Shown here piece after piece: positions 33,659-41,909 of a DNA stretch of 64,000 bases. The stretch covers positions 21,290 to 85,289 of the forward strand of contig JBQTIX010000076.1 in the NCBI GenBank assembly GCA_052387695.1, given 5' to 3'. The stretch comes from Panacagrimonas sp052387695. Its GTDB lineage: Bacteria > Pseudomonadota > Gammaproteobacteria > Nevskiales > Nevskiaceae. Positions within the stretch are counted from its first letter, which is position 1; every line of letters starts with the position of its first letter. The translations under genes were made by a program, and so were the position numbers. Below the pieces are notes generated by a model. That model saw only the letters and a list, made by a program, of their open reading frames with translations. It was not told the origin of the DNA and did no database searches.

Positions 33659-34586
33659 GCGGGGTCGGGACCGGCCACAACCATGCGGCGCCACGAACAC
33701 CGCTGGAATCGCCGTGCAGGGCCGGCAGCAGTGGGGTATCGACGCGGTCGCTGAACACAAACCTGAGCCACTGTTGCGGCACGGCTTCGTATAGCCGCGC
33801 GACTCGCGACAGCCCGCCGCCGAGCACGATCACGTCGGGGTCGAGCAGGTTGATCACCGAGGCCAGCGCACGTGCCAGTCGATCCACGTAGCGGGCCATC
33901 GTCGCAAGGCAGGCCGTGTCGCCGCGGTCTGCGCCTGCAGCGATATCCTCGCTTCGCAGAAGCTGTCCGGCGACGCGCTCGTGATCGCGGGCCAGACCGG
34001 TGCCGGAAAGATAACCCTCAATCGCGCCACGCCGTCCGTCCCAGTGCAGAGGCCCCGGCACCTCGTCCCACTCGACTCGCGGCCACGGTAGCGGGTTGTG
34101 CCCCCACTCTCCGGCGATCGCATTGGGGCCGGACAGCAGCCTGCCGTCGATGACGATGCCGCCGCCGACCCCGGTGCCGAGGATCACTGCGAACACGCTG
34201 GCCGCCCCGGCCGCCGCCCCGTCTGCCTGTTCGCTGACAGCGAGGCAGTCGGCATCGTTGGCCGTCCGTATTTCGCGTCCCAGCGCCGTCTCGAGATCCT
34301 GCTTCAGCGGCTGCCCGTTCAGGCAGGTCGAATTGGCGTTCTTGATTCGGCCGGTTGCAGGCGAGATGGCGCCCGGATGGGCGACACCCACCGGCAGCGC
34401 CGAAGCGCCGACCGAATTCTCGAGTGTTCGCACCAGGGTCGCCACCGCATGGATCTGGGCGGCGTAATCGTTACCTGGAGTGGCGATGCGCTGGCGCTGG
34501 CGGATACAGGAGCCGGCGTCCATCACCACGCCCTCGATCTTGGTCCCTCCGAGGTCGATGCCGATCCTCAAGCCCGGTTCGGTCAT
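33651..34586 (-). CDS. ROK-family sugar kinase (Mak/fructokinase-like) without the zinc motif
   Basis: A 311-residue ROK-family kinase that would phosphorylate a hexose with ATP. The phosphate motif IGIDLGGTKIEGVVMD is at the N-terminus, the catalytic aspartate is in TANDADCLAVSEQ, and GTGVGGGIVIDGRL follows. The segment GEWGHNPLPWPR matches E. coli Mak. The normal ROK zinc motif C-x-C-G-x-x-G-C-x-E is replaced by PGPLHWDGRRGAIEGYLSG, in which every cysteine is lost while the flanking residues are kept. Zinc may therefore be absent and the lid stabilised differently. It is followed on the same strand by nothing related. Confidence 0.85.
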   Translation of the reverse strand: MTEPGLRIGIDLGGTKIEGVVMDAGSCIRQRQRIATPGNDYAAQIHAVATLVRTLENSVGASALPVGVAHPGAISPATGRIKNANSTCLNGQPLKQDLETALGREIRTANDADCLAVSEQADGAAAGAASVFAVILGTGVGGGIVIDGRLLSGPNAIAGEWGHNPLPWPRVEWDEVPGPLHWDGRRGAIEGYLSGTGLARDHERVAGQLLRSEDIAAGADRGDTACLATMARYVDRLARALASVINLLDPDVIVLGGGLSRVARLYEAVPQQWLRFVFSDRVDTPLLPALHGDSSGVRGAAWLWPVPTPLS

Positions 34587-34634
34587 GGGGCTACCGGAAC
34601 CGGCGAACCCGAGAATGCCGCGGGCACGCCGGGT

Positions 34635-35069
34635 TCAGATCTGACTGAGTGGAACATAAGCATCAGGGAACTGCGGCAGCCCGTCATCGATCGGCCACCA
34701 GTTGCACTTCGACGCGGTGTGAAAGTGTGCGATCGGTCCGACCGCCAGCGGCTCATCGATGAGGCCGGCGCGCAGTCGGACGACGCCGGGGGCAGTGTCC
34801 TTGCGGCTGTAAATCGGGGAACCGCAACGCTTGCAGAACACGCGCACCTTTCCTGGTGAGGACTCGAACTCCGTGAGCAGTTCCGGATCGCCGACCAGGC
34901 GAAACGCTGCGGCCGGGACCGGGATGTTCGTGGCGAAGGGCGTTCCCTGGGCCTTGCGGCACTGTGAGCAATGACAAACCTGGATGGGCTCCAGCTCGGA
35001 TTCGATGCGGAACCGCACGCCACCGCAAAGACAACTCCCGGAATACAAGGTGAACCTCCTGTTGTCCAT
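34635..35069 (-). CDS. GFA (glutathione-dependent formaldehyde-activating) family protein
   Basis: A 144-residue zinc protein of the GFA/CENP-V fold. Zinc-binding cysteines appear in SGSCLCGGVRF, VCHCSQCRKAQG and VFCKRCGSPIYSR. The founding member was described as speeding up the reaction of formaldehyde with glutathione, but most family members have no proven function. It lies 48 bases upstream (in transcription order) of the sugar kinase on the same strand. A MITE-like element lies just before its start. Confidence 0.9.
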   Translation of the reverse strand: MDNRRFTLYSGSCLCGGVRFRIESELEPIQVCHCSQCRKAQGTPFATNIPVPAAAFRLVGDPELLTEFESSPGKVRVFCKRCGSPIYSRKDTAPGVVRLRAGLIDEPLAVGPIAHFHTASKCNWWPIDDGLPQFPDAYVPLSQI

Positions 35070-35084
35070 CGACCCCTGCGCCGA

Positions 35085-35299
35085 TAGTGCCTCAGTTTGA
35101 AATTGCCCCCAACCCGTTCATCCCGAGTGGCGCCGGCCCGTTCGTCCCGAGTAGCCGCGCAGCGGGCGTATCGAGGGAAGCGCAGCGCATCAAAGGAGCG
35201 TCGGTGCCTCGATATGCACTGCCCCCTCGATACGCCGATATCGCGGCTACTCGGGAGCAGAGGCTACTCGGCACGAACGGAATTCAAACTGAGACACTA
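35085..35299. mobile_element. MITE-like element with 17-bp terminal inverted repeats
   Basis: The ends TAGTGCCTCAGTTTGAA (35085-35101) and TTCAAACTGAGACACTA (35283-35299) are inverse repeats with one mismatch. CCCCTGCGCC occurs at 35073-35082 and again at 35300-35309, a possible 10-base target duplication. Internal hairpins include CGAGTAGCCGCG with CGCGGCTACTCG. The unit is 215 bases long and has no plausible coding region. A related copy begins at 63834 and runs past the window end. It probably moves by a transposase supplied elsewhere. Confidence 0.75.
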
Positions 35300-35339
35300 C
35301 CCCTGCGCCAACCATTGCAGCAGCGGATTCGGTCGCGCC

Positions 35340-36164
35340 TCAGCCGGGTGGCCGCATCGAGGCGTTCATCAGCACCGGACCCGTCGGGCCGTCATCGGCG
35401 GGCGATCCGTAAGTGGGCTCGCGGGTGATGGCGAGCCGACTGAAGTCGGTCAGGCGCAGGTGGCGTGGTAGCCCCACTTCCCATTTCCCGTCCCGCGGCA
35501 GCAGGCCGACGGACAGGATCTCCTCGTCGCTCACCCACCAGAGCTGGTAATCCTCATCGGGATTCAGCGCCGCCACGCCCAACGATTCGACCCGCAGCAT
35601 GCGGGAGTCCAGGTCCACGCTGACTTTCCAGCGGGCCGGTTCGTTGGGCAGGCTCACCATGCCCATGTAACCGCGATAATCGCTCGTCGCCGATGTTTTT
35701 TCGCTGTTCGACGATGTGCGGACCGCTTGAGCGCGCGCGAACCCTGCTTCGAACGCTGCCTCCGTCGCAGCCATCGTCGGCACAGGCTGGACGGCCTGTT
35801 CTTGCCTCCCGACGATCAGTACGGCCAGATAGAGACTTGCCGCGGTGGCCACCGCTGACCACGCCTGCCACAGCCGGTTGCTCTTCTTCCGGCGGCTCGG
35901 ACGTCGATCGGCGATCAGGCATACGCGCTGGTCCGCGCGATCCAGGTCGTGGTCGATCCGCGCCCACACCATGCCGGGTGGTTGCAGCGGAGCAGGCACG
36001 GCCAGAAGGTCCATCCGCCGACGCCAAGCCTCGACCTCGCGCTGCAACTGGGGGTCACCCTTTTTCAGCAATTGATCGAAGCGTCGGCTGGCGCGCGCGC
36101 CAAGATTACCCAGCACGTATTCGCCGGCCACCGCGATGCGAAGTTTTCTTGACGAGAGTTTCAT
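35340..36164 (-). CDS. RskA-type anti-sigma factor
   Basis: A 274-residue predicted inner-membrane anti-sigma factor for the ECF sigma gene upstream. The N-terminal cytoplasmic part (about 1-95), with EYVLGNLGARASRRFDQLLK, fits the anti-sigma domain of the RskA/ChrR group without a zinc motif. A single membrane segment follows (WSAVATAASLYLAVLIVG, about 110-130). The periplasmic C-terminal RskA domain has KVSVDLDSRMLRVE and DEDYQLWWVSDEE. The ATG at 36164 begins the conserved part; the longer open frame upstream overlaps the sigma gene and is not conserved. The gap to the sigma gene is 101 bases. Confidence 0.85.
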   Translation of the reverse strand: MKLSSRKLRIAVAGEYVLGNLGARASRRFDQLLKKGDPQLQREVEAWRRRMDLLAVPAPLQPPGMVWARIDHDLDRADQRVCLIADRRPSRRKKSNRLWQAWSAVATAASLYLAVLIVGRQEQAVQPVPTMAATEAAFEAGFARAQAVRTSSNSEKTSATSDYRGYMGMVSLPNEPARWKVSVDLDSRMLRVESLGVAALNPDEDYQLWWVSDEEILSVGLLPRDGKWEVGLPRHLRLTDFSRLAITREPTYGSPADDGPTGPVLMNASMRPPG

Positions 36165-36265
36165 CGGTGAGGTGATGGGAGGTTCCGCTCCGCGCTGCTC
36201 TTCCAGCCCAGTACGAACAGACCGGCTGCACAGATTCGACCAACGGCACCGGCGCTGTCCATGCC

Positions 36266-36832
36266 CTAATCTCTCAGATGTGCACGCAACCGCGCCAGTC
36301 CCCGGCGGATCCAGCTCTTCACGGTCCCGAGCGGGATGTTCATGATCACCGCCAGCTCCTCGTGCGTGTACCCCTCGTGATAGGCCAGCATCAGGGCCCG
36401 GCGATGCTCCGGCGGCATGGTCGACAGGCATTCCCGCAGGCGCTCGATCTCCTGCGTCTCCTCGGCGCGGGCCTGCGGGTCCTGTCGCTCGTCGGCCATG
36501 ATCGACGGCGTGAATTCCTGATCGTCCTCGTCCGCCTGCGGAAGTTCGACTTCCGGCCGCTTCATGCGCAGCAGATCCAGGGCGCGGTTGCGGGCGATGC
36601 TCAGCAACCAGGTCAGCGGCGTGCTCTTGGCGGGCTCATAGGAGCCGGCTTTCTGCCACACGCGGACGAAGCAATCCTGCAATGCTTCCTCAGCCCAGTC
36701 GCGACGCTGCAGCACGCGCACGAGCACTGCGAACAGTTGCCCGCTGGTTGCTGCGTACAGTGAGGCGAACGCCTTCCGGTCTCCTTCCGCAGTCTTTTTC
36801 AGCCATTCTCCGAGCTGTTCGGCATCGGCCAT
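36266..36832 (-). CDS. ECF RNA polymerase sigma factor (SigK-like)
   Basis: A 188-residue sigma-70 family ECF factor. Region 2 (about 20-85) includes the core-binding and -10 recognition segments DWAEEALQDCFVRVWQKA and STPLTWLLSIARNRALDLLR. After an acidic linker of about 45 residues comes region 4 (about 130-186), with LSTMPPEHRRALMLAYHEGY and HEELAVIMNIPLGTVKSWIRR. It is co-directional with the anti-sigma gene, the usual pairing. The promoters it controls cannot be read here; autoregulation is common in the family. Confidence 0.93.
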   Translation of the reverse strand: MADAEQLGEWLKKTAEGDRKAFASLYAATSGQLFAVLVRVLQRRDWAEEALQDCFVRVWQKAGSYEPAKSTPLTWLLSIARNRALDLLRMKRPEVELPQADEDDQEFTPSIMADERQDPQARAEETQEIERLRECLSTMPPEHRRALMLAYHEGYTHEELAVIMNIPLGTVKSWIRRGLARLRAHLRD

Positions 36833-37022
36833 TTCGGGATGGCTTCTCGGGTCAGAAGATGTCGATCGATCATAGCAAGCAAGCCTGGGCCTACCTGGAT
36901 TAGGGCGGCCACCTCATGGTCGCCGGTGAATTAAGCTTGTGACCTGGCATTCCATACCGATGACCGGGGGTCGCAGTGCGCGTAGAGAGGCTGTTCCTGT
37001 GCCAACCAGAGGGCGTGCGCCG

Positions 37023-38450
37023 ATGAGCCACGCCGTTCCGGATTTCTCGAAAGCGCGCCTGCTCGTGGCCGGCGACGTCATGCTGGATCGATACTGGTCC
37101 GGTCCCACGCAGCGCATCTCGCCGGAAGCACCGGTGCCGGTGGTGCGGGTGGGCAAGGACGAGGCGCGACCCGGCGGCGCGGCCAACGTGGCGCTGAACC
37201 TGGCGGCGCTTGGCGCCAGGGCCAGCCTGCTCGGTGTGGTCGGCCGCGATCCGCCGGCCGCCGACCTCGCTGCACAGCTGCGTGCCGCGGGGATCGCCAC
37301 CTGCTGGATCGAATCGCCCGGCCTGCCGACCATCACCAAGCTGCGTGTGCTGTCGCGCAACCAGCAGGTGATCCGGCTGGATTTCGAGGAGTCGTTCGCG
37401 GCTGCGGGCGCGTTTGATCGCGGAGATCTGATCCTGCGATTCACGGAGTTGCTGGCCAAGGTCGATGTGGTGGTGCTGTCCGACTATGCCAAGGGCACGC
37501 TGACCGACGTGCCGGCCCTGATCGCGCAGTGCCGCGCGTTGAGGCGGCCGGTGGTGATCGACCCCAAGGGCTCGGATTTCAACAAGTACCGCGGAGCCAC
37601 CCTGCTCACGCCCAACGTCCCCGAGATCGAGGCCGTGGTTGGCGCCTGCCCTGACGAGGCCACGCTGCTGGCCAGGGCCGAACGCCTGCGCGTGGACTTG
37701 CAGCTCGACGCCCTGCTGCTGACGCGTAGCGAAAAGGGTATGAGCCTGCTGCGGCCGGGCCATGCGCCCCTGCACCTGCCGACCGAGGCGCGCGAGGTGT
37801 TCGATGTCACCGGTGCCGGGGACACCGTGATCGCGACGCTCGCGGCCAGCCTGGCGGCGGGTGTCGATCTGGCGGACGCGGTGCGCCTGTCCAATGCCGC
37901 GGCCGGCATCGTGGTTGGCAAGCTCGGCACCGCGACGGCGACGAGGGCGGAACTGGAGATCGCGCTGCATCGTCCGGTGGAGGGCGAGGAGAGCCTGGTG
38001 TCCGAGGACGCGCTGCTGGTAAAGCTGGCCAACGCGCGCGCGCGCCGACAGAAAATCGTGATGACCAATGGCTGCTTCGACCTGCTGCACGTCGGCCACG
38101 TGCGCTATCTCGACGCCGCCCGCCGGCTCGGCGACCTGCTGGTCGTCGCGGTCAATGACGATGCCTCGGTACGCCGCCTCAAGGGGCCGACACGGCCGGT
38201 GAATACCTGTGCTGATCGCATGCGCGTGCTTGCCGCGTTGCGCAGCGTGGATTTCGTGCTGCCGTTTTCAGAGGACACGCCGGCGCGGTTGATCGGCCGC
38301 ACCCTGCCCGACGTGCTGGTCAAGGGCGGTGACTATCAGCCGGAACAGATTGCCGGGTACGAGGCGGTAAGGGCCAACGGCGGGGAGGTCGTTGCGCTGG
38401 ATTTCCACGCCGGGTATTCGACCACGGGGATGCTGGAGCGGGCCCGGTAA
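37023..38450 (+). CDS. hldE: Bifunctional heptose-7-phosphate kinase / heptose-1-phosphate adenylyltransferase
   Basis: A 475-residue enzyme of ADP-L-glycero-beta-D-manno-heptose synthesis for the LPS inner core. The N-terminal ribokinase-type kinase domain (about 1-320) has ARPGGAANVALNLAALGA and the catalytic motif FDVTGAGDTVIATLAA. The C-terminal cytidylyltransferase-like domain (about 340-475) has MTNGCFDLLHVGHVRYLDAA and LVKGGDYQPEQIAG. Length and order match E. coli HldE. The start at 37023 was chosen because the conserved kinase domain begins there; the frame is open to 36939. The product places the host among Gram-negative bacteria with heptose-containing LPS. Confidence 0.97.
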   Translation: MSHAVPDFSKARLLVAGDVMLDRYWSGPTQRISPEAPVPVVRVGKDEARPGGAANVALNLAALGARASLLGVVGRDPPAADLAAQLRAAGIATCWIESPGLPTITKLRVLSRNQQVIRLDFEESFAAAGAFDRGDLILRFTELLAKVDVVVLSDYAKGTLTDVPALIAQCRALRRPVVIDPKGSDFNKYRGATLLTPNVPEIEAVVGACPDEATLLARAERLRVDLQLDALLLTRSEKGMSLLRPGHAPLHLPTEAREVFDVTGAGDTVIATLAASLAAGVDLADAVRLSNAAAGIVVGKLGTATATRAELEIALHRPVEGEESLVSEDALLVKLANARARRQKIVMTNGCFDLLHVGHVRYLDAARRLGDLLVVAVNDDASVRRLKGPTRPVNTCADRMRVLAALRSVDFVLPFSEDTPARLIGRTLPDVLVKGGDYQPEQIAGYEAVRANGGEVVALDFHAGYSTTGMLERAR

Positions 38451-38469
38451 AGCCGCAGACGATGGCGCT

Positions 38470-39537
38470 TTACGGGTTGTCGATCTGCGGCAGCATCCGT
38501 GTTTTCAATTCCATCATGCGCTGTCGTCGCGGGCCCGGTCCAAGCTGTCCCATTTTTCGGGCAGCGCTGTAAAACGTCGGCCAGTCGCGGCCCGCGTCCT
38601 CGAACAGCGCTGCAAACGTCGGCACCCAACTGTCGTACAAGCCGAAGGGCAGCAGGCTGGCATTGTTGAGTTCGCGCGCGAACCAGCGGTCGTAGCTCTT
38701 GTCGCCGCTCCATTGCCCATCGCGCAGCTGCGCGTACTCTGCCTTCAGCCGCTCGAACTCGGATCTCTTGCGCGCGCGCATCGCCTCGGCCGCGAGCGGT
38801 TCGTGGTACAGCGCTTCCAGGCGTTGGCGTGTATCCAGTGCCAGCTGCCGGAACTGGAATTCGCGGCGCCGCTCTTCGTCCATGTCTTGCTCCCGGGCGT
38901 CGCGCGCGCCGAGATACTGGCGCAGGCCTTCCTCCTCGACGAAGCGCGCGAAGGATTCGTTGAAGGCGCTGTCGTCCTGGATGTACAGGCGCTGGTGCGC
39001 CAGTTCGTGGAACACGGTGCCGACCAGTACCGCATCGCTCCAATGCATCATCGAGCTGATCACCGGATCGTCGAACCAGCCCAGGGTCGAATACGCCGGT
39101 ACGCCGCCGAGTTCCACGTCATAGCCCTTCTCGCGCAGCGTCTGCGCGTGCTTCTTGGCGCGGGGCTCGTCGTAGAAACCGCGGTAGGCCACGCATCCGG
39201 AAATCGGGAAGCAGGACTCCACCGGCGCCAGCGAAAACTCGGGCGTCGCCAGCACGTTCCACAGGACGTAGGGCCGGTCGAGCTGGGTGTAGAGCGTGTA
39301 ACTGCCGTTGTCCGGCAGCTTGAGCTGGGTGATCGCAAACGTCCGGGCATCCAGCACACCAGCGAGCCGGCGACGCAGATCGGGGTCGCGGGTTTGGTCG
39401 CCGACGATGGTGGCGATCGGTTCGCGTTCCGATAGCAGCGCGATCTGGCCGCGCGCGAGGTGCGTGAAGTATCCAAGCTGCGCGCAGCCGCTCAAGCCGA
39501 GGCTCAGCAGGAGCGCGATGTGTTTGATCGCGGGCAT
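38470..39537 (-). CDS. Putative aminopeptidase, zinc metalloprotease lipoprotein (DUF2265-like)
   Basis: A 355-residue predicted lipoprotein with lipobox GLSGC (cysteine near residue 17). The metalloprotease motif H-E-x-x-H is visible in VGTVFHELAHQRLYIQDDSA, followed by FNESFARFVEEEG, where a glutamate could be the third zinc ligand. Other family-like segments are GYFTHLARGQIALL near the N-terminus and GWFDDPVISSM. It matches the conserved proteobacterial 'predicted aminopeptidase' family, whose function is untested. The ATG at 39537 was chosen because it starts the signal peptide. It converges on hldE with 19 bases between the stops. Confidence 0.82.
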   Translation of the reverse strand: MPAIKHIALLLSLGLSGCAQLGYFTHLARGQIALLSEREPIATIVGDQTRDPDLRRRLAGVLDARTFAITQLKLPDNGSYTLYTQLDRPYVLWNVLATPEFSLAPVESCFPISGCVAYRGFYDEPRAKKHAQTLREKGYDVELGGVPAYSTLGWFDDPVISSMMHWSDAVLVGTVFHELAHQRLYIQDDSAFNESFARFVEEEGLRQYLGARDAREQDMDEERRREFQFRQLALDTRQRLEALYHEPLAAEAMRARKRSEFERLKAEYAQLRDGQWSGDKSYDRWFARELNNASLLPFGLYDSWVPTFAALFEDAGRDWPTFYSAARKMGQLGPGPRRQRMMELKTRMLPQIDNP

Positions 39538-39679
39538 GTGCCGGATGATGTCATCACCGGACACATCCGACCGGACTGAATGTCCGGTTTTGCGCGCAAA
39601 AGACGTATGAAGAGGTGAGCATGCGCGACTCCGGGATCGGTGAAGCGCTCCGGCTCCTTTTATTCGCGGAGAATCCTTC

Positions 39680-41089
39680 ATGAGTCTGCTGCGCACCAAA
39701 CCGCTGGACACCAGCGCCGACACCGGCCTCAAGCGCTGCCTTACGGCGTTCGATCTGACCCTGCTCGGTATCGGCTGCATCATCGGCACCGGCATCTTCG
39801 TGGTGACTGGCGTCGCCGCCGCCCAGCATGCGGGGCCGGCGATCGTGCTCTCGTTTGTCCTTTCCGGAACGGCCTGTGGTTTTGCCGCGCTGTGCTACGC
39901 GGAGCTGGCCAGCGCCGTCGGTGGTTGCGGCAGCGCCTACGGCTATGCCTATGCGGGCATCGGCGAGTTCGTGGCCTGGATCATCGGCTGGCTGCTGATC
40001 ATGGAGTACAGCGTCGGCGGCGCAGCCGTTGCCATCGGCTGGTCGGGTTATCTTGCCAGTATTCTCGACGGCTTCTTCGGCGTCGCCATCCCGACGAATT
40101 TCACGTCCTCGCCCAGCGAGGGCGGCGTTGCGAATGTGCCGGCGATGTTCATCGTCCTGATCACGGCGGGGCTGCTGTCCTGGGGCGTGAAGGAATCGGC
40201 ACGCATCAACGGCCTCATGGTCATCGTCAAGCTCGCGACCGTCCTGGCCTTCATCGCCATCGCTGGCCCGCACGTGAATGTGGACAATTGGTCGCCCTTC
40301 ATCCCCGAGCGCATCGTCGATGCAAATGGTCAGGGACATTACGGCTTTGCCGGCGTAACCACTGCTGCGGCGCTGATGTTCTTCGCCTACATCGGTTTCG
40401 ACGCGGTCTCTATGGCCGGCGAGGAGGCGATCAAGCCGCAACGGGATTTACCGATCGGCATCCTTGCCTCGCTTGCGATCTGCACGCTGCTTTACATCAC
40501 AGTTTCCGTCATCCTCACCGGCGTGGTGCCGTATCAACAGATCGATCTCAAGGCGCCGGTCGCCGAAGCGATGAGCGGACTCGGCATCGGCTGGGCCAAG
40601 GGCGCGGTTGCGACCGGCGCGATTTTCGGCATCACCACGGTGATGCTGGTGGTGTACTACGCGCTCAGTCGCGTGATGCTGGCGATGTCGCGCGATGGTC
40701 TGCTACCGGCCGGGATGGCGCTCATCCATCCCAGAACCCGGACGCCGGTGCGCCTGATTCTCGGCAGCAGTGTCTTCATGGCCCTGGCCGCGGGCTTGCT
40801 GCCGATCGGCAAGGTGGCGGAGCTGGTGAGCCTGGGCACGCTCGGGGCCTTCTTTCTCGTGTGCCTGTCGGTGCTGATCCTGCGCCGCACGCGAGCCGAC
40901 CTGCCCCGACCGTTCCGGGTGCCGCTGGTGCCCTGGCCGCCCGTCCTCGGGATGAGCTTCTGCGCCTGGCTGATGCTGAGCCTGCCGAAGATCACCTGGA
41001 TCTTCTTCGGCGTCTGGTTCGGGCTGGGCCTGGTGACCTATTTCCTGTACTCGCGCAAGCACAGCGCGCTCGCTGCGGGTCCACGCTAG
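39680..41089 (+). CDS. APC-family amino acid permease
   Basis: A 469-residue inner-membrane transporter with about 12 hydrophobic helices. The first helix has the unwound APC motif LGIGCIIGTGIFVVTG. FFAYIGFDAVSMAGEEA and PQRDLPIGILASL match the cationic amino acid transporter subgroup. It would import or exchange an amino acid with a proton or another amino acid. It stands alone: upstream is the divergent metalloprotease gene, downstream a convergent gene 44 bases away. GGAGAATCC lies upstream of the ATG. Confidence 0.9.
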   Translation: MSLLRTKPLDTSADTGLKRCLTAFDLTLLGIGCIIGTGIFVVTGVAAAQHAGPAIVLSFVLSGTACGFAALCYAELASAVGGCGSAYGYAYAGIGEFVAWIIGWLLIMEYSVGGAAVAIGWSGYLASILDGFFGVAIPTNFTSSPSEGGVANVPAMFIVLITAGLLSWGVKESARINGLMVIVKLATVLAFIAIAGPHVNVDNWSPFIPERIVDANGQGHYGFAGVTTAAALMFFAYIGFDAVSMAGEEAIKPQRDLPIGILASLAICTLLYITVSVILTGVVPYQQIDLKAPVAEAMSGLGIGWAKGAVATGAIFGITTVMLVVYYALSRVMLAMSRDGLLPAGMALIHPRTRTPVRLILGSSVFMALAAGLLPIGKVAELVSLGTLGAFFLVCLSVLILRRTRADLPRPFRVPLVPWPPVLGMSFCAWLMLSLPKITWIFFGVWFGLGLVTYFLYSRKHSALAAGPR

Positions 41090-41132
41090 CCTGCGTCCGC
41101 CATGCGAATCTGCCGGCCCCCCGCCGGTGCGC

Positions 41133-41909
41133 TCACCGATCCGATCCTGGACCGGGGTCGCCCGCCGACTCCGGCCGCCGGAACAGCAGCACATGCTGCC
41201 AGGGCAGGCCGCGAATCGAATCATCCAGCACCAGGCCGTGCCCCTGCGCTTCGCGTCGGACCTGGACGATGCTCATCTTGTGCAGGGGTTTGATCGGGAC
41301 AGTCGGGTCTTCTGCGCGGTATTCGACGAAGGCCACGCGCCCGTCCGGTTTCAGCGCGCGGATGACGCTGGCCAGGACCTCGTAGGGATATTCCAGCTCG
41401 TGGTAGACATCGATCAGGATGGCCAGGTCCACGGACGACGCAGGCAGGCGCGCGTCGTCGGCAACACCCAGGACCGGACGGATGTTGGTGTGTGCGGGGT
41501 CTTTGGCCAGCGAGGTCAGCAGGCGCAGCATTTCCGACTGCACCTCGACGGCGTAAACCACACCACCCGGCCTGACTGCGGACGAGAATCGCCGCGAGTA
41601 GTAGCCGGTGCCGGCGCCGATGTCGGCGATGACCATTCCCGGCTTGAGTTCAAGCCGCTGGATCAACCGATCGCTGCCTTCCTCGCGTTCCCGTTCCGGC
41701 CGCTCCAGCCAACCCGCGGCCTGCCAACCCATGATGGCGGCGATCTCGCGCCCCATGTAGACCTTGCCGATGCCGTCGCGGCTCGGCTTGATCTGCTCGT
41801 AGCGGGCCGGTTCCTTCGCATCGGCTGCGGCCTGCGCCGTCGGGTCATGCAGCAGCAGCGCCAGGGCGACCGGAACGAGTCGCAGTGCCCAGTGGGGCAG
41901 GATTGTCAC
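41133..41909 (-). CDS. Exported SAM-dependent methyltransferase-like protein
   Basis: A 258-residue protein with the class I methyltransferase motif I, VIADIGAGTGYYSRRF (about residues 95-110), and further motifs YAVEVQSEML and LAILIDVYHELEYP. Unusually, it begins with a Sec-type signal, ALRLVPVALALLLHDPTAQA, so it is predicted to be periplasmic, where S-adenosylmethionine is not known to be available. Such exported homologues are found in many proteobacteria. The start is GTG at 41909, overlapping the paaX stop by 4 bases (GTGA), so it is translationally coupled to paaX. Its role in phenylacetate metabolism, if any, is unknown. Confidence 0.8.
   Translation of the reverse strand: MTILPHWALRLVPVALALLLHDPTAQAAADAKEPARYEQIKPSRDGIGKVYMGREIAAIMGWQAAGWLERPEREREEGSDRLIQRLELKPGMVIADIGAGTGYYSRRFSSAVRPGGVVYAVEVQSEMLRLLTSLAKDPAHTNIRPVLGVADDARLPASSVDLAILIDVYHELEYPYEVLASVIRALKPDGRVAFVEYRAEDPTVPIKPLHKMSIVQVRREAQGHGLVLDDSIRGLPWQHVLLFRRPESAGDPGPGSDR

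Noticed and set aside
38448..38505. Bidirectional terminator between hldE and the convergent metalloprotease gene
   Set aside because: GCCGCAGA and TCTGCGGC can pair, but the right half is coding and no T-run follows on either strand.
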